NCBI RefSeq assembly: GCF_004015795.1
Contig: NZ_ML137218.1
Span: 2,142,710 to 2,206,709 of the forward strand
DNA length: 64,000 bases
Direction of reading: 5' to 3'
Source: Falsirhodobacter deserti
GTDB lineage: Bacteria; Pseudomonadota; Alphaproteobacteria; Rhodobacterales; Rhodobacteraceae
The stretch's first letter is position 1, and each line of letters opens with the position of its first letter. Of this stretch, positions 62,975-64,000 are shown in pieces. Under the pieces are notes generated by a model. The model ran no database searches. It had not been told where the DNA came from and saw only the letters and a list, made by a program, of their open reading frames with translations. Position numbers and translations under genes: made by a program.

Positions 62975-63997
62975 TTACCGCGCACCCCCGTCCATCTGGG
63001 CCAGTGCTTCGGTGGCAGCGACACGACGTTCCGCCTTTTCGCGCCAGTCGGACATCGCAGCCTGCCCTTCCAGCGGCAGGCGACCGATCTCGTCCAGCGC
63101 ACCTTTCACGTTGCCCGCGCCCAGCGCGGCCTCGGCCCGCGACAGGATGGCGTCGGGATCGTCCCCTTCGCGCGGGGTCAACGAACGTGCGCCGGTTTGC
63201 GTCCGCAGGAAGGCCCCCACGCGGTCGCCCCAGCCGGCATCGCCATCGGCACGAAGCGACGCATCAAGCGCAGCACGGGCCGCTTCGGGGAAGTCTTGCA
63301 GCAAGGCGGTAACGGAGGGCACGCCATTGGCATTGTTGGCCAACGCCTCCGGCACCTCGACCTGTGCATCGCGCAGATCCTTGACGGCGGCATTGAAGGG
63401 CGTGCCACTGTCCAACGCACCCGCTATGCGCGCCAGCGCCGCAGCGGTGCTGCTTTCGCGCGCGGCGGCTTCGGCTTGGCGCTGCATTTCCTGCGCTTGT
63501 GCGCGGGCATCTTCCAGTTGCTTCTGCGTCTGGTCAATCGCGGCCTGCAGATCGGACCCGATGGCACCTTCGCTGATCCGGTTGCGCAATTCGTCCAGTT
63601 GGGACTGCAGATCCTGCACCGAAACATCGGGATTTTCCAACGCCGAGATTCGCTCCTCCAGCGGGGCCAGATCGGGTTGCGACATCGCACCCAGCTGATC
63701 GCGCAAGGCAGTGATTTCCTGCGCCTGTCGCTGAATTTCTTCGCGCAGTGGGGTAAGATCCTGCACCGGCCAGCCACCCGGGATCATCCGCGCGGCGCCA
63801 AAGCCGATCACCGCGGCGATGATGCCCCCCAGAATCAGCGGCAGAAGGACCGAGCGGCCCTGCGATGCCGTGTCTTTATCGGCGGGTTTCGGCGGCTCTT
63901 CGGGCGTTTCCTGCGGAGGGACCGGCTGGGCCTCGGTGGCGGGGACATCCCTGACCTCGGGCTCTTGAGTCTCGGGGCGGGTGTCTTCGTTTGCCAT
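62975..63997 (-). CDS. Mitofilin/Mic60-like inner-membrane protein (COG4223)
   Basis: A 340-residue protein: an acidic Pro/Glu-rich cytoplasmic N-terminus (1-47), one transmembrane helix at about residues 49-69 (SVLLPLILGGIIAAVIGFGAA), a long coiled coil (about 78-190) and a helical C-terminal domain resembling the conserved mitofilin end (QDFPEAARAALDASLRADGDAGWGDRVGAFLRTQTGARSL). Alphaproteobacterial members can shape intracytoplasmic membranes and are relatives of mitochondrial Mic60. It is complete: the ATG is 3 bases from the window's right edge. It directly precedes hemY, with no gap between the stop and the start; hemC and hemD are usually next upstream. Confidence 0.85.
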   Translation of the reverse strand: MANEDTRPETQEPEVRDVPATEAQPVPPQETPEEPPKPADKDTASQGRSVLLPLILGGIIAAVIGFGAARMIPGGWPVQDLTPLREEIQRQAQEITALRDQLGAMSQPDLAPLEERISALENPDVSVQDLQSQLDELRNRISEGAIGSDLQAAIDQTQKQLEDARAQAQEMQRQAEAAARESSTAAALARIAGALDSGTPFNAAVKDLRDAQVEVPEALANNANGVPSVTALLQDFPEAARAALDASLRADGDAGWGDRVGAFLRTQTGARSLTPREGDDPDAILSRAEAALGAGNVKGALDEIGRLPLEGQAAMSDWREKAERRVAATEALAQMDGGAR

Positions 63998-64000
63998 GCC

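Overview
The window is high-GC chromosomal DNA from an alphaproteobacterium, most likely a member of the Rhodobacteraceae/Paracoccaceae (order Rhodobacterales). The pointers are gene order (nusA-ylxR-infB; a small conserved gene convergent to infB; argJ-mutT; tamA-tamB; mitofilin-hemY), typical protein variants (YlxR-L7Ae fusion, HemY with a C-terminal zinc ribbon, an NDUFAF5-like methyltransferase) and alphaproteobacterial RpoH-type promoters. Nothing indicates a prophage, a plasmid, an insertion sequence or CRISPR. Genes are dense and no gap above 300 bases remains once the short genes are added.

Layout. 1-3.5 kb: end of the nusA-ylxR-infB operon, closed by two terminators. 3.5-6.4 kb (minus): a 47-residue small protein, then mutT, argJ and a parvulin-type periplasmic isomerase. 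6.6-13.4 kb: secA (plus), then radC, dnaJ and dnaK (minus), the last behind a near-perfect heat-shock promoter. 13.4-16.6 kb: proline iminopeptidase, ubiG, xylulokinase. 16.8-22.4 kb: tamA-tamB for outer-membrane protein and lipid transport. 22.4-29.4 kb (minus): first surface-polysaccharide cluster (BrkB-like membrane protein, Wzi-like outer-membrane protein, CapD/FlaA1-type dehydratase, initiating sugar transferase, epimerase) preceded by marR, grxC and comF. 29.4-31.5 kb: NDUFAF5-like protein, ferrochelatase, tiny secreted protein. 31.6-33.5 kb: two L,D-transpeptidases around a CAP-domain lipoprotein. 33.6-38.5 kb: RNA m5U methyltransferase and two ABC exporters. 38.6-41.7 kb: CCA-adding enzyme, CoA-type Nudix enzyme, Hsp33 and another Nudix enzyme.

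41.7-61.3 kb is the accessory-looking part: galE, a Stf0-type sulfotransferase, the ABC-2 capsule exporter genes kpsT, kpsE and kpsM, a GT2 glycosyltransferase, a DUF2793 protein, a 1103-residue RTX protein, a GSCFA-domain protein, a second sulfotransferase and three large glycosyltransferases. It ends at a tRNA-Thr(CGT) gene, after which hemY and a mitofilin/Mic60-like gene return to core heme-operon content. Read together, this stretch probably makes, sulfates and exports a capsule, and supplies proteins that may bind or decorate it. The lipid-linker enzymes KpsC/KpsS and the outer-membrane channel KpsD are not in the window.

The most interesting signals are: a perfect 12-bp inverted repeat that places the RTX gene's ribosome-binding site in a loop and its GTG start in the stem; a repeated, unnamed beta-type module shared by two capsule-locus glycosyltransferases; two operator-like dyads in divergent promoters of the sulfotransferase genes; a small conserved gene facing infB; and a methyltransferase homologue without a recognisable SAM-binding motif I. 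All family assignments were made by reading the sequence; no database search was run.
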